NCBI RefSeq assembly: GCF_004216895.1
Contig: NZ_SGXE01000005.1
Span: 94,940 to 158,939, forward strand
Origin: Aquimarina brevivitae
GTDB taxonomy: Bacteria; Bacteroidota; Bacteroidia; Flavobacteriales; Flavobacteriaceae
Length of the DNA stretch: 64,000 nt
Direction: 5' to 3'
This document shows positions 38,457 to 48,079 of this stretch, piece after piece. The notes below the pieces were generated by a model, which ran no database searches, was not told where the DNA came from, and was given only the letters and a program-made list of their open reading frames with translations. Each line of letters opens with the position of its first letter. Position 1 is the first letter of the stretch. The translations under genes were made by a program, and so were the position numbers.

Positions 38457-39806
38457 TTACAGGAACAATCGTTCAATTTTTTTGATAGATTTGGGCAAAC
38501 AGCAAACCACAACACGGTCCCCTGCTTTAATAAAAAAGTTACCTAAAGGTATCATCCCCTCTCCATCCCGGATCACACCAGCGATGATTGCGGATCTAGG
38601 AAAATCAAGGTCTTTTATTAAATTTTCACTTACTTCAGAGTTTGGTTTAACTATAAATTCCAATAATTCGGCATTCATATTGTTTAATTTGGTCATCGCC
38701 ACAACCTCTCCCTTTCTAACAAATCTAAATATATTATTAGCAGCAAGTAATTTTTTATTAATCAGTGTATCAATCCCAATAGAATGTGAAAGCTGAAAAT
38801 AATCCATATTTTCTACTAAAGCTATCGTCTTTTTAACACCTTTAGATTTAGCAACCAAACAAGACATGATATTGGTTTCAGAATTACCTGTCACCGCAAT
38901 AAACGCGTCCATATCATTGATCCCCTCTTCTTCCAACAGCTCCACATTTCTACCATCTCCATTAATAATCATTGCATTAGGCAGGTTATCAGCCAAATCA
39001 AATGCTTTATCCTTATCTTTTTCGATCAATTTTACTTTAAACTTATGGTCACAAAGATCACAAGAAGTTTTAAAACCAATTTTGCTTCCTCCAAGAATCA
39101 TTACGCGTTTAATCTGAGCTTTTACCTTACCGGTTAATTTTAATAGCTCTTCTACCCCACCTTTTGTGGTAACAAAATAGACCTGATCTCCTTCTTTGAA
39201 AGTGGTATCACCTCTTGGTATTATGGTATATTGTGTACCGGCACGCTGAATAGCGATCGGCATAAAATGTAATTCGGGGAATATCTTAGCTGCTTCAATA
39301 ACGGACTTACCGACAAAGAGCGCTTCATCCGACAATGTTGTTCCAACCATGGTCAATAAACCATCGTCAAACTGGTAACTGTCATGAAACGCAGCCTGGT
39401 TCAGCAATAATTCAATTTCATTTGAGGCTAGGGCCTCTGGTGAAATCAACTCATCGATCCCTAACTCATCGAATCGTACAGTTTCCTTGTTTTCAATAAA
39501 TTCTGTATTCGAAATTCTGGCGATTGTTCGTTTAGCTCCTAATTGTTTAGCGAGCACACATACCGCAATATTCGTAGTCTCGCTAGAGGTTACTCCGATT
39601 ACCATATCTGTATTTTCTACTCGGGCATCTTTTAAAATCGAAATAGAGGTCGAATCACCTCGAATTACACGAATATCCAAATGTGTATCTGCGTAATTCA
39701 AGCATTCTTTATCCGTATCTATTAAGGTTATATCCTGTGATTCAAAAGAAAGTAACTTAGCCAAATGAAACCCCACTTCACCAGCTCCGGCTATTATGAT
39801 TTTCAT
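38457..39806 (-). CDS. trkA: Trk potassium transport regulator (double RCK)
   Basis: A 449-residue cytoplasmic protein made of two RCK units, each a Rossmann domain plus a TrkA-C domain. The first begins MKIIIAGAGEVGFHLAKLL, the second (about 232) VMILGGSKIGFKTSCDL; both carry the nucleotide-binding Gly-rich loop. TrkA_C parts follow, with EGDQVYFVT and AGDRVVVCCLP near their ends. It gates TrkH in response to NAD(H) or ATP/ADP by family knowledge. First of a two-gene operon; it starts 202 bases from the divergent ubiE. Confidence 0.95.
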   Translation of the reverse strand: MKIIIAGAGEVGFHLAKLLSFESQDITLIDTDKECLNYADTHLDIRVIRGDSTSISILKDARVENTDMVIGVTSSETTNIAVCVLAKQLGAKRTIARISNTEFIENKETVRFDELGIDELISPEALASNEIELLLNQAAFHDSYQFDDGLLTMVGTTLSDEALFVGKSVIEAAKIFPELHFMPIAIQRAGTQYTIIPRGDTTFKEGDQVYFVTTKGGVEELLKLTGKVKAQIKRVMILGGSKIGFKTSCDLCDHKFKVKLIEKDKDKAFDLADNLPNAMIINGDGRNVELLEEEGINDMDAFIAVTGNSETNIMSCLVAKSKGVKKTIALVENMDYFQLSHSIGIDTLINKKLLAANNIFRFVRKGEVVAMTKLNNMNAELLEFIVKPNSEVSENLIKDLDFPRSAIIAGVIRDGEGMIPLGNFFIKAGDRVVVCCLPKSIKKIERLFL

Positions 39807-39982
39807 TTGTTATTCCTATTGTTTTCCATGTATTCTAAATCAAATCCAAAGTAATCCTATGTATAATAAATTTCCCTTTTGGACATAAAGAACTACAAAG
39901 ATAATGTAAATTCAATAACTAGTAAAATCCGTTTTTTATATACTTATCTAGATTTGAATTATTTCTATCCTGATCAAAAATG

Positions 39983-39990
39983 TATATTTG
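39983..39990 (+). promoter_or_regulatory. -7 box of the ubiE-porT unit
   Basis: TATATTTG, exact consensus, 18 bases before ATG 40009. An upstream in-frame TTG (39988) is the end of this box and is therefore not the start codon. Confidence 0.65.
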
Positions 39991-40008
39991 CGTAAAATTC
40001 CAAAGAGC

Positions 40009-40740
40009 ATGTCTAAGAAAATAACCCCTTATAAAGACAATGAGCGTTCTAAAAAAGAACAAGTAACTGAGATGTTCGACACTATCTCTAAGAACTATGA
40101 TGGGCTTAATAGAGTGATCTCTTTTGGGATAGACATTAAATGGAGAAAAAAGGTAGTAAAGATTGTAGACAGCATTAATCCTGAAAAGATTTTGGATGTA
40201 GCTACCGGAACAGGAGATTTGGCTATTAGTATGGCCAAAACGGGAGCTACGGAGATTATTGGATTAGACATCTCTACCGGTATGTTGGAGGTAGGTAAAC
40301 ACAAAATAACGGATAAGGGCTTATCAAATAGAATAAAAATGGTCACTGGGGATAGTGAAAATCTCCCTTATGATGACAACTATTTTGATGCCATTACGGT
40401 TGCCTTTGGGGTAAGAAATTTTGAAAATCTGGAAACTGGTCTTTCCGAAATTTTTCGAGTATTAAAGCCAGGTGGCGTTTTTGTGGTATTAGAAACCTCT
40501 ATACCCACAAAAACACCTTATAAACAAGGCTATAATTTATACTCCAAAAGAATTTTACCCCTAATCGGAAAGCTTTTTTCAAAAGATAAATCTGCATATG
40601 CTTACCTTAGTGAAAGTGCTGCAGCGTTTCCATATGGAGAAGCCTTCAACAATATTTTAAAAGAAATTGGGTTTATCAATGTAGAGGATAAACCTCAAAC
40701 ATTTGGAGTGGCCACGATATATAAAGCTACAAAACAATAG
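40009..40740 (+). CDS. ubiE: Demethylmenaquinone methyltransferase
   Basis: A 243-residue SAM-dependent methyltransferase for the last step of menaquinone synthesis. Motif [15 protein letters not shown] is intact. [17 protein letters not shown] at the N-terminus, [27 protein letters not shown] in the middle and [13 protein letters not shown] are family signatures. ATG 40009 is chosen because the possible TTG at 39988 lies in the promoter box. Bacteroidota use menaquinone, so the true product is MenG activity, supplying the quinone reduced by NQR. It is followed after 34 bases by porT, a pairing known in this group. Confidence 0.95.
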   Translation: MSKKITPYKDNERSKKEQVTEMFDTISKNYDGLNRVISFGIDIKWRKKVVKIVDSINPEKILDVATGTGDLAISMAKTGATEIIGLDISTGMLEVGKHKITDKGLSNRIKMVTGDSENLPYDDNYFDAITVAFGVRNFENLETGLSEIFRVLKPGGVFVVLETSIPTKTPYKQGYNLYSKRILPLIGKLFSKDKSAYAYLSESAAAFPYGEAFNNILKEIGFINVEDKPQTFGVATIYKATKQ

Positions 40741-40774
40741 ATATAGCAAACTGATCTAGATAAAATTAATAGAA

Positions 40775-41503
40775 GTGATAAAAAAAGTTTTTCTACTAAT
40801 CCTTATAACTCTTGGTCTGCAACAGACCAATGCACAACTCTTTTCTAAAGAACGTGTTCAAAACCTTCAAAATTTTGATAAACCTCGATTCAGCTGGGGG
40901 TATATCCTGGGGTTCAATAGTTATGATTTTAATTTTGACTACAATAATGAACCTGAAGGACAAGAACCTTATCTCGACCAGGATGTACAGGTAAATACAT
41001 CTGTAGGATTTAGCGTAGGGCTGCTAGGCAATATGCGCATTAATGATTATCTAGACCTAAGACTTGAACCGATGGTTACCTTTACCCAACGCGATTTAAC
41101 GTTTTCTGGACCCGATTTCATAGATCAATCTGAGACTTTTAGAGAAGTGCGATCAACGTATGTCCACCTACCTCTGTTGCTAAAAATATCTACAAAACGG
41201 CTCAATAATTTTAAACCCTTTATTGTCGGGGGAGTATCCACCTCATTCAATTTATCAAGTAACGAAGAAAATCCTGATGACAATTTTGCTGGAGAGTTTA
41301 GAATGACCACAAGTACTTCCTATTATGAAATTGGTTTTGGTGTAGATTTTTATCTGTACTATTTTAAATTTACGCCTTCTATTAGAGGTATTTTTGCGAT
41401 GACTGACGAATTAGTAAGAGATAATGATCCCAATAGTCCCTGGACTGGTGGAATCGATAAAATGGCGACAAGAGGGGTATTCATCAACTTTACGTTTCAG
41501 TAG
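40775..41503 (+). CDS. porT: PorT-like outer-membrane beta-barrel protein of the T9SS
   Basis: A 242-residue protein with a GTG start (40775) and a signal peptide ending QTNAQ. The rest is an outer-membrane barrel of about eight strands: RFSWGYILGFNSYDFNF, then NTSVGFSVGLLGN, DLRLEPMVTF, HLPLLLKIS and a final FINFTFQ with a terminal aromatic pattern. PorT/SprT is an essential T9SS component by family knowledge, and the ubiE-porT adjacency supports the call. It could instead be a generic porin-family member. Its last 14 bases overlap the convergent methyltransferase gene. Confidence 0.8.
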   Translation: MIKKVFLLILITLGLQQTNAQLFSKERVQNLQNFDKPRFSWGYILGFNSYDFNFDYNNEPEGQEPYLDQDVQVNTSVGFSVGLLGNMRINDYLDLRLEPMVTFTQRDLTFSGPDFIDQSETFREVRSTYVHLPLLLKISTKRLNNFKPFIVGGVSTSFNLSSNEENPDDNFAGEFRMTTSTSYYEIGFGVDFYLYYFKFTPSIRGIFAMTDELVRDNDPNSPWTGGIDKMATRGVFINFTFQ

Positions 41504-42242
41504 TAAAGTCAGCCCTTCTAAATTCATTGAGTACGATCGAGGTTGCCGTTGCCACATTAAGGCTTTCAGTTAATTGCAATTGCCCAAATCTGGGGATCGC
41601 AATTTTGTGAGTTACCAGTTGTTCAATTGTTGGAGAAATCCCATTAGCTTCATTGCCCATAACAATAATACTCTTTACACAAGATTTGCTTGCCGTATAA
41701 ATTGGATCGCCGTCCATAAAAGTACCATAAATGGTGTGACTATGCTGCTGTTCTTCTAGGAATTGCTTCAAATCTAAGTACCGTATATTTACTCTGGACA
41801 AGGATCCCATTGTAGCCTGAACCACTTTAGGATTATAACAATCAACAGTTTGCTTGGAGCAAATAAGCTCTGTAACACCAAACCAATCACATAATCTTAT
41901 AATGGTTCCTAAGTTTCCCGGATCACTCACATCATCTAACGCTAAGACAAGTCCATTATAATTTTCATCTTTCTCTTTAGGAATTTCAAAAAGAGCTAAA
42001 GCTTTCTGAGGTGTCTTTAATTGACTCAGTTGTTTCAATTCGGCTTCAGTCACCTCATAACACTGGGTGTTGTCTACCGAAAATAAGTGATCTTCCGTGG
42101 TAAATAACCTATGAAGCACAAAACCCGCATCAATAAACTCATTGATTACTTTGATCCCTTCTGCAATAAATAAGTGATGTTGCTTTCGGTACTTTTTTTG
42201 ATGTAAAGAATTTATTAATTTCTTTTGGTTTTTGCTAACCAT
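41490..42242 (-). CDS. TrmH/SpoU-family RNA 2'-O-methyltransferase
   Basis: A 250-residue enzyme. The ATG at 42242 gives the typical N-terminus (MVSKNQKKLINSLHQKKYRK), an RNA-binding L30e-like substrate domain (to about 90). A 42296 start would overlap tamL and adds an atypical stretch. The SpoU domain is a trefoil knot with LALDDVSDPGNLGTIIRLCDW (motif 1), SIIVMGNEANGIS (motif 2) and QLTESLNVATATSIVLNEF (motif 3, SAM-binding). It modifies rRNA or tRNA; the exact nucleotide is unknown. It is divergent from tamL, with 37 bases between starts. Confidence 0.9.
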   Translation of the reverse strand: MVSKNQKKLINSLHQKKYRKQHHLFIAEGIKVINEFIDAGFVLHRLFTTEDHLFSVDNTQCYEVTEAELKQLSQLKTPQKALALFEIPKEKDENYNGLVLALDDVSDPGNLGTIIRLCDWFGVTELICSKQTVDCYNPKVVQATMGSLSRVNIRYLDLKQFLEEQQHSHTIYGTFMDGDPIYTASKSCVKSIIVMGNEANGISPTIEQLVTHKIAIPRFGQLQLTESLNVATATSIVLNEFRRADFTTET

Positions 42243-42279
42243 ACAAATAATGTATTTTTGAACCCATAATGTATAGGGA

Positions 42280-44835
42280 TTGAAACAACTTTGCACAAAA
42301 ATATTATTAATTGCGGTATCTACAATTTTTTTTAGCGCTTGTAATACCGTAAAGAGAGTTGGGGAGGATGAGTTACTACTTAAAGAAAATCAGATCTTTG
42401 TAGATAGTTCTAAAACCAAAAATCCAAAGCTATACAATCAACTATACCAACAACCTAATGCTAGAGTTCTTGGAATCCCCATACGACTTCATATTTATAA
42501 CTTAGCTTCAAAGGATAAAGATTCATCATTCTACGCCTGGTTAAACAAAAAGCCAAAGCGAAAAAAAAGAATGGTCAACTTTTTCTCAAAAAAACAAGTA
42601 AACCGATTAGCTACCGGGTTGGACGGCATCAATGAATGGATAAAAAAAACTGGGGAAGCACCAGCAATTCAGCAAGAATCCAGGATTAAAAAATCAGTGA
42701 ATCGCTTAAATGCGTATTATTGGAATAATGGTTGGTTTAATGTAAGTGCGAACTACAGCATCGATACCTTAAAACATAAAAAATCGATAACAAACTATTA
42801 TGTTACGCCACGGCTACCCTATTTTATAGATTCACTTAAAACAAAAATTCAATCCACTCCCTTAGATTCTCTATACGCTATACATCAAAAAAACTCTTTG
42901 ATAGTAAAAGGAAAACAATACAAAACACTTGATATTGAAGCGGAGCGCGATCGCCTTACTGGGCTATTTAGAAATTCAGGTATTTATCACTTCGAAAAAG
43001 AGTATATCAAATTTGACGCCGATACAGTAAATACGGATCATAAGGTGAATATGAACCTTATTATCAATGACCGTCAAATAGAGCAAAATGGGCAAACTAC
43101 TTCAGCCCCTTTTAAGGTGCATAATATCAGTAAAGTAAAGATATTTACAGATTATTCATTTCAAAATCGAGATAAAGTAGCAAAAGACACCTTACTTTAT
43201 AGAGGGTACGAAATATACGCCTTCGATGAAATGCGATATACCCGAAAAGCGATAACGAATTCGGTATTGATCTCTCCTGGCCAAATCTTTAGGGACATTG
43301 ACCGAACAAGAACTTACAACCAAATTAGTAACCTTAGGGCTTTTAAATACCCTAACATTGAATACGAAATTGACACTACCGATGCCTCGGGTAAAAGCTT
43401 AATCGCTAACATCCTACTTACCCCAAGAAAAAAATATAGCACCAATTTCGAATTTGATGTGTCTACATCTACCATTCAAGATATAGGGATCGGATTTGGT
43501 GGCTCATTTTTAATCCGAAATGTATTTAGAGGAGCAGAAATATTAGAAATCTCTGGTCGGGGAAGTATCGGTTCTTCTCAAGATGCTGCAGAGAGTGAAG
43601 AACGTTTTTTTAATATCTCAGAGATCGGTGCCGATCTTAGGCTTACCTTTCCTAAAATCGTATTTCCTTTTAATACCAATAGGATCATTCCCAAATATAT
43701 GACGCCCACTACTAATCTTATTTTTGGTATAAACTCACAACAAAATATTGGATTAGACAAACAAAATGCTTCAGGTATATTTAACTATATATGGAAACCT
43801 AATAAATTCAAAACCAATCAATTTGACCTATTAAATGTACAATATGTGCGTAATTTAAATACAGGGAACTATTTTAGAATTTATAGAAACTCCTTCAACC
43901 AATTAAATAGTATTGCAAATGAAGTATTAGACCCTTCCTCTCCTCTGCTAGACCAGGAAAGTGGAGACCTCAGTATCCCAGGAGGAGCCAACGGATTTAT
44001 TGAACAGTCCTTAGGGAGTAATCCAAATTCAGAATTGACTCCACTACAGCTCAGAGATATTCGAAATATTAATGAGCGTAAAAACCGATTAACCGAAGAC
44101 AACTTGATATTTGCAACAAGTTATACCTATATCAAAAACAACCGCGAAAATTTATACGATGAAAATTTTTCGCGATTCCGTGGTAAGATAGAATTGGCGG
44201 GTAACGTACTGAGTACAATTTCCAATACCATTGGATTAAAGAAAAACTCCAATGATAGATTTGAAGTTTTTGGCGTAGAATTTTCTCAATACGCTAAATT
44301 AGAACTGGATTACATCAAACATTGGGAAATTGGCAGCAAGAATATTATTGCATTTCGCTCCTTCGGAGGTATTGCGATTCCTTATGGCAACGCTAATAGT
44401 ATCCCATTTGCTCGAAGTTTCTTTGCCGGCGGTCCCAATGACAACAGAGCTTGGTTAGCCTATGATCTTGGACCTGGAAGCACCCAGGGTAGAAATGAAT
44501 TTAACGAAGCAAATTTAAAATTAGCCTTTAATACAGAGTATCGATTTGATATCTTAGGTGCTTTGAAAGGAGCCTTATTTATTGATGCCGGCAATATCTG
44601 GAATGTACTGGATAATGTGGAAGAAGAAGAAGCCGTATTTTCTGGCGTCAAAGACTTACAAGAGATAGCAGTGGGTACGGGTTTTGGTGTGCGTTATGAC
44701 TTTGACTTCTTTGTCATCCGACTCGATGTTGCTTTTAAAACCTTTAATCCTGCAAACGATGAGGATCAAAGATGGTTTAAAGGCTATAATTTCTCAGAGG
44801 CAGTGTATAATTTTGGAATCAACTATCCTTTCTAA
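42280..44835 (+). CDS. tamL: Translocation and assembly module lipoprotein TamL (BamA-like)
   Basis: An 851-residue outer-membrane protein of the Omp85 family. It begins at TTG 42280, the only start that includes the lipoprotein signal (lipobox FSAC, Cys21). POTRA-like domains occupy about 45-390, with repeated alpha/beta sequence (YNQISNLRAFKYPNIEYEI). A C-terminal 16-strand barrel (about 395-851) ends NFGINYPF, with a terminal Phe. FAGGPNDNRAW is the Omp85 loop-6 motif region (the usual VRGY/IRG replaced by the NDNRAW type). By family knowledge TamL is the Bacteroidota lipid-modified counterpart of TamA, acting with TamB in outer-membrane lipid or protein insertion. No tamB is seen next to it. 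Confidence 0.88.
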   Translation: MKQLCTKILLIAVSTIFFSACNTVKRVGEDELLLKENQIFVDSSKTKNPKLYNQLYQQPNARVLGIPIRLHIYNLASKDKDSSFYAWLNKKPKRKKRMVNFFSKKQVNRLATGLDGINEWIKKTGEAPAIQQESRIKKSVNRLNAYYWNNGWFNVSANYSIDTLKHKKSITNYYVTPRLPYFIDSLKTKIQSTPLDSLYAIHQKNSLIVKGKQYKTLDIEAERDRLTGLFRNSGIYHFEKEYIKFDADTVNTDHKVNMNLIINDRQIEQNGQTTSAPFKVHNISKVKIFTDYSFQNRDKVAKDTLLYRGYEIYAFDEMRYTRKAITNSVLISPGQIFRDIDRTRTYNQISNLRAFKYPNIEYEIDTTDASGKSLIANILLTPRKKYSTNFEFDVSTSTIQDIGIGFGGSFLIRNVFRGAEILEISGRGSIGSSQDAAESEERFFNISEIGADLRLTFPKIVFPFNTNRIIPKYMTPTTNLIFGINSQQNIGLDKQNASGIFNYIWKPNKFKTNQFDLLNVQYVRNLNTGNYFRIYRNSFNQLNSIANEVLDPSSPLLDQESGDLSIPGGANGFIEQSLGSNPNSELTPLQLRDIRNINERKNRLTEDNLIFATSYTYIKNNRENLYDENFSRFRGKIELAGNVLSTISNTIGLKKNSNDRFEVFGVEFSQYAKLELDYIKHWEIGSKNIIAFRSFGGIAIPYGNANSIPFARSFFAGGPNDNRAWLAYDLGPGSTQGRNEFNEANLKLAFNTEYRFDILGALKGALFIDAGNIWNVLDNVEEEEAVFSGVKDLQEIAVGTGFGVRYDFDFFVIRLDVAFKTFNPANDEDQRWFKGYNFSEAVYNFGINYPF

Positions 44836-44889
44836 TATTTCATTTTCAATCACATAGAAGACCAAGCTTCATTTTCAAATGAATATAAA

Positions 44890-44918
44890 TTTGATTCGCT
44901 TTAAATTTACTATTTTTG
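44890..44918 (+). promoter_or_regulatory. Consensus promoter of fbaA
   Basis: TTTG (44890-44893), 17 bases, TATTTTTG (44911-44918). Both elements and spacing fit the Bacteroidota consensus. A leader of about 115 bases follows. Confidence 0.75.
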
Positions 44919-45041
44919 TAAGCTTGTTAACCAAAACTTTATAATGTTTTAAGTCTTATTTATTTTTAAAATAAAGAAAATCTTAATTCATTTGCTTTAT
45001 TGTAACTAAGCAATGTTTATATAACCATAAAAACCAAAAAG

Positions 45042-46109
45042 ATGAATCACAACATCAAACCAGGGGTAGCAACAGGAGATGAAGTACAAGAAATTTTCAA
45101 ATATGCCAAAGCTAATTCTTTTGCGCTTCCGGCAGTAAATGTAATCGGATCAAGTTCTATAAATGCTGTGCTTGAAACTGCTGCAGAAGTCAATTCACCT
45201 GTAATTATTCAGTTTTCAAATGGAGGTGCCCAATTCAATGCGGGTAAAGGATTATCTAATGAAAACCAAAAAGCAGCCATAGCAGGCGGTGTTGCTGGGG
45301 CACGTCATATCCATACCTTAGCTGAAGCCTATGGAGTACCTGTAATTTTGCACACAGATCATTGTGCTAAAAAACTATTACCTTGGATCGATGGCTTATT
45401 AGATGCTGGTGAAGCATTTTATAAAGAAACCGGAAAACCGCTTTACAGCTCGCATATGATAGATCTTTCTGAAGAACCTATTGAGGAAAACATTGAGATC
45501 TGCAAAAAATACTTAGAGCGTATGAGTAAAATGGGCATGACCTTGGAAATAGAATTAGGAATCACCGGTGGTGAAGAAGACGGTGTCGATAATACTGATG
45601 TGGATGACTCTAAATTATACACCCAGCCTGAAGAGGTGGCTTATGCTTATGAAGAGCTGAGTAAAGTAAGTGATAAATTCACGGTTGCAGCCGCTTTTGG
45701 TAACGTACACGGGGTATACAAACCGGGTAACGTAAAATTGACACCTAAAATCCTGAAGAACTCACAAGAGTACGTAAGTAAAAAGTATGGTGTGGAAGAA
45801 AATCATATCGATTTTGTATTTCACGGAGGTAGCGGATCTTCTTTAGAAGAAATCAGAGAAGCTATTGGATATGGAGTTATCAAAATGAATATCGATACAG
45901 ATCTTCAGTTTGCGTTTAATGAGGGAATTAGAGATTATATGACGGAGAATATCGACTATCTTAAAACCCAAATTGGTAACCCTAACGGAGCAGAAGAACC
46001 TAACAAAAAATACTACGACCCTAGAGTGTGGTTGCGCAAAGGTGAGATTACCTTTAAAGAAAGACTAAAAAAGGCCTTTGAAGACCTTAATAATGTAAAT
46101 ACGTTATAA
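45042..46109 (+). CDS. fbaA: Class II fructose-bisphosphate aldolase
   Basis: A 355-residue zinc enzyme of glycolysis/gluconeogenesis that splits fructose-1,6-bisphosphate. VILHTDHCAKKLLPW carries the catalytic Asp and first His ligand, and EIELGITGGEEDGVDN the Glu. AAAFGNVHGVYKPGN has the second His, VFHGGSGSS the third and the phosphate loop, and VIKMNIDTDLQ the C-terminal substrate Asp. Length matches the long class IIA (E. coli type) form. It has its own promoter and terminator. Confidence 0.97.
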   Translation: MNHNIKPGVATGDEVQEIFKYAKANSFALPAVNVIGSSSINAVLETAAEVNSPVIIQFSNGGAQFNAGKGLSNENQKAAIAGGVAGARHIHTLAEAYGVPVILHTDHCAKKLLPWIDGLLDAGEAFYKETGKPLYSSHMIDLSEEPIEENIEICKKYLERMSKMGMTLEIELGITGGEEDGVDNTDVDDSKLYTQPEEVAYAYEELSKVSDKFTVAAAFGNVHGVYKPGNVKLTPKILKNSQEYVSKKYGVEENHIDFVFHGGSGSSLEEIREAIGYGVIKMNIDTDLQFAFNEGIRDYMTENIDYLKTQIGNPNGAEEPNKKYYDPRVWLRKGEITFKERLKKAFEDLNNVNTL

Positions 46110-46122
46110 ATACAGAAAAACC

Positions 46123-46155
46123 AGGCTAAAGCAATGAATACGCTTTAGCCTTTTT
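46123..46155 (+). terminator. Rho-independent terminator of fbaA
   Basis: A 10-bp stem AGGCTAAAGC / GCTTTAGCCT, 9-base loop, T-tract. Confidence 0.88.
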
Positions 46156-46167
46156 AATATTAACTAT

Positions 46168-47028
46168 ATGGCTTGGTTTAAGAGAACACAAAAAGGTATA
46201 CAAACCGCTACAGAAGATAAAAAAGATGTTCCTAAAGGACTGTGGTACAAATCCCCAACCGGTAAAATTGTAGACGCAGAACAACTAGAAAAAAACTTCT
46301 ATGTTAGTCCAGAAGATGGATATCACGTAAGAATCGGAAGTAAGGAGTATTTTGAAATCCTTTTTGATGACAATAAGTACAAAGAGTTAGATAAAAACCT
46401 TACCTCAAAAGACCCGCTTAAATTCGAAGACAAAAAGAAATATACGGATCGCTTAAAAGACGCTCAGGATAAAACCAACCTCAAAGATGCAGTAAGAACT
46501 GCTGTTGGTAAATCAAACGGCAATGAATTGGTGATTGCCTGTATGGATTTTGCCTTTATCGGTGGTTCTATGGGTAGTGTTGTAGGCGAAAAAATAGCTC
46601 GCGCTGCAGATTACGCTTACGAACATAAAATACCTTTAATGGTAATTTCTAAGTCTGGTGGAGCAAGAATGATGGAAGCCGCTTTATCGTTAATGCAATT
46701 GGCTAAAACTTCTGCTAAGCTAGCACGATTAGCCGATGCTAAAATCCCTTATATATCCCTTTGTACAGATCCAACTACCGGAGGTACAACAGCTTCCTTT
46801 GCGATGCTTGGAGATATTAATATTGCTGAACCTGGCGCTTTAATCGGTTTCGCCGGACCACGAGTCGTACGTGATACTACTGGTAAGGAGTTACCCGATG
46901 GTTTCCAAACCGCCGAATTTCTACTAGAACACGGTTTCTTAGACTTTATAACCCCAAGACAAAACTTAAAGCAAAAAGTGAATTTATATTTAGATTTAAT
47001 ATTAAATAGACCACTGTCTAGTAACTAA
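46168..47028 (+). CDS. accD: Acetyl-CoA carboxylase carboxyltransferase beta subunit, without zinc ribbon
   Basis: A 286-residue subunit that, with AccA, moves CO2 from carboxybiotin to acetyl-CoA. The crotonase-like core is intact: [52 protein letters not shown], and [14 protein letters not shown]. The N-terminal segment that holds a Cys4 zinc ribbon in E. coli AccD aligns ([25 protein letters not shown]), but all four cysteines are replaced, with Lys/Ser and Ser/Asp at the expected spots. Only the fold outline remains. I believe this is shared by flavobacterial AccD. It is monocistronic, with terminators on both sides. Confidence 0.95.
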   Translation: MAWFKRTQKGIQTATEDKKDVPKGLWYKSPTGKIVDAEQLEKNFYVSPEDGYHVRIGSKEYFEILFDDNKYKELDKNLTSKDPLKFEDKKKYTDRLKDAQDKTNLKDAVRTAVGKSNGNELVIACMDFAFIGGSMGSVVGEKIARAADYAYEHKIPLMVISKSGGARMMEAALSLMQLAKTSAKLARLADAKIPYISLCTDPTTGGTTASFAMLGDINIAEPGALIGFAGPRVVRDTTGKELPDGFQTAEFLLEHGFLDFITPRQNLKQKVNLYLDLILNRPLSSN

Positions 47029-47030
47029 AT

Positions 47031-47063
47031 AAAAAAAGCACCCAAAAAATGGGTGCTTTTTTT
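47031..47063. terminator. Terminator between accD and the convergent lipoprotein gene
   Basis: Stem AAAAAAAGCACCCA (47031-47044) pairs with its complement at 47050-47063 across an A5 loop. It is A-rich and T-rich on either side, so it works on both strands. Confidence 0.93.
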
Positions 47064-47080
47064 GATATCTGATTCGTTAT

Positions 47081-47911
47081 TTACAATCTTATCTCTCTGA
47101 TATCCCCTGCTCCATTCTCAAAAGTAGCCAGGTTATCACAAGCACCATCGCCATAATCCAATGTCCCAGTAAATCTGGATCGCACTAATTCAACAGCACC
47201 ACTAACGATAAAACGACAACTTGCTTCTCTTCGTAATGGAGTTACAATAGTAGTACTATGGGTATTTCCATTTCTGAAGGTAGTAGACCAGGATCCATTG
47301 ATTAAAAATACATTATCTCCCCAGTTACCATTAAACGAACCTTCAATCCATTCTCTGGTCTTAGTACCTGATCTGGTAGCGGTTGTACCATCCGCAAAGG
47401 TGATTGTCAAATCCATAGCCATCGCATATTGTGGATTACCATTTTCATTTTCTTTTTGACGCGTTACAGATCGTGATCCTTCGAATTGAGTTTCATTAAC
47501 ATAGAAATTTTCCAAACTATACTCGATCACTAAGGTACGAGCTTCAGTATCTATGGCATACGCCATGATAAGTTTCCCTTTCAATACGTTTCCATTATCA
47601 AGAACACATCCCTCTGAACCGAAATCTACGGTTACGTTCTTAGTAGTGTTGGTCATGGAAACTGTTACTGTTGCACAATCTGGCAAAAATCGATGCCCTG
47701 GAATTCTCACAGGAGCTTCTTCGTTTTCAAACACCTGCAAAAAAGTATCACTGATTACTTCGGTGGCGTTATCGACCTTGGCTGACAATTCAGCTTCCTC
47801 TGTGATAAACGTACTTTCATCTAACTGTTCTGTAGCCTCCTCATTAGTACAGGCAATGACAAATAAAAATGATACTACTAATCCGAAAATTTTAAAAATG
47901 TTGGTATTCAT
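47081..47911 (-). CDS. Hypothetical lipoprotein
   Basis: A 276-residue lipoprotein (lipobox VIAC, Cys21) followed by an acidic linker (TNEEATEQLDES). The mature part is beta-rich with repeated edges such as TVSMTNTTKNVTVDFGSEGC and MAMDLTITFADGTTATRSG; a Cys pair (about 107 and 232 to 259) may form disulfides. I do not recognise a family. It stands alone on the minus strand, facing accD. The first ~45 residues after the signal resemble a protease-susceptible spacer typical of surface-exposed Bacteroidota lipoproteins. Confidence 0.75.
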   Translation of the reverse strand: MNTNIFKIFGLVVSFLFVIACTNEEATEQLDESTFITEEAELSAKVDNATEVISDTFLQVFENEEAPVRIPGHRFLPDCATVTVSMTNTTKNVTVDFGSEGCVLDNGNVLKGKLIMAYAIDTEARTLVIEYSLENFYVNETQFEGSRSVTRQKENENGNPQYAMAMDLTITFADGTTATRSGTKTREWIEGSFNGNWGDNVFLINGSWSTTFRNGNTHSTTIVTPLRREASCRFIVSGAVELVRSRFTGTLDYGDGACDNLATFENGAGDIREIRL

Positions 47912-48017
47912 ACTATAAAGTTTTAACGTTACACCCTCTTAGACATCAGCATTTTAAAAAGGTTTAATTAGGAATTGATTTTTTTAAAAAATCTATATGT
48001 TCTAAGTTAAAAAAGCC

Positions 48018-48025
48018 TATATTTG
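48018..48025 (+). promoter_or_regulatory. -7 box of rpsO
   Basis: TATATTTG, exact consensus, 54 bases before the rpsO ATG. No TTG lies at the -33 distance. The leader is a possible site for S15 autoregulation, but no clear fold is seen. Confidence 0.6.
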
Positions 48026-48079
48026 CAGGCTGATAGCAAAGCGTTATCCATACATAAAAATCATTTAAATAATATTGGA

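Noticed and set aside
42269-42282. ATG just upstream of tamL as its start
   Set aside because: It is out of frame with the lipoprotein signal and meets a stop after four codons (ATG TAT AGG GAT TGA).
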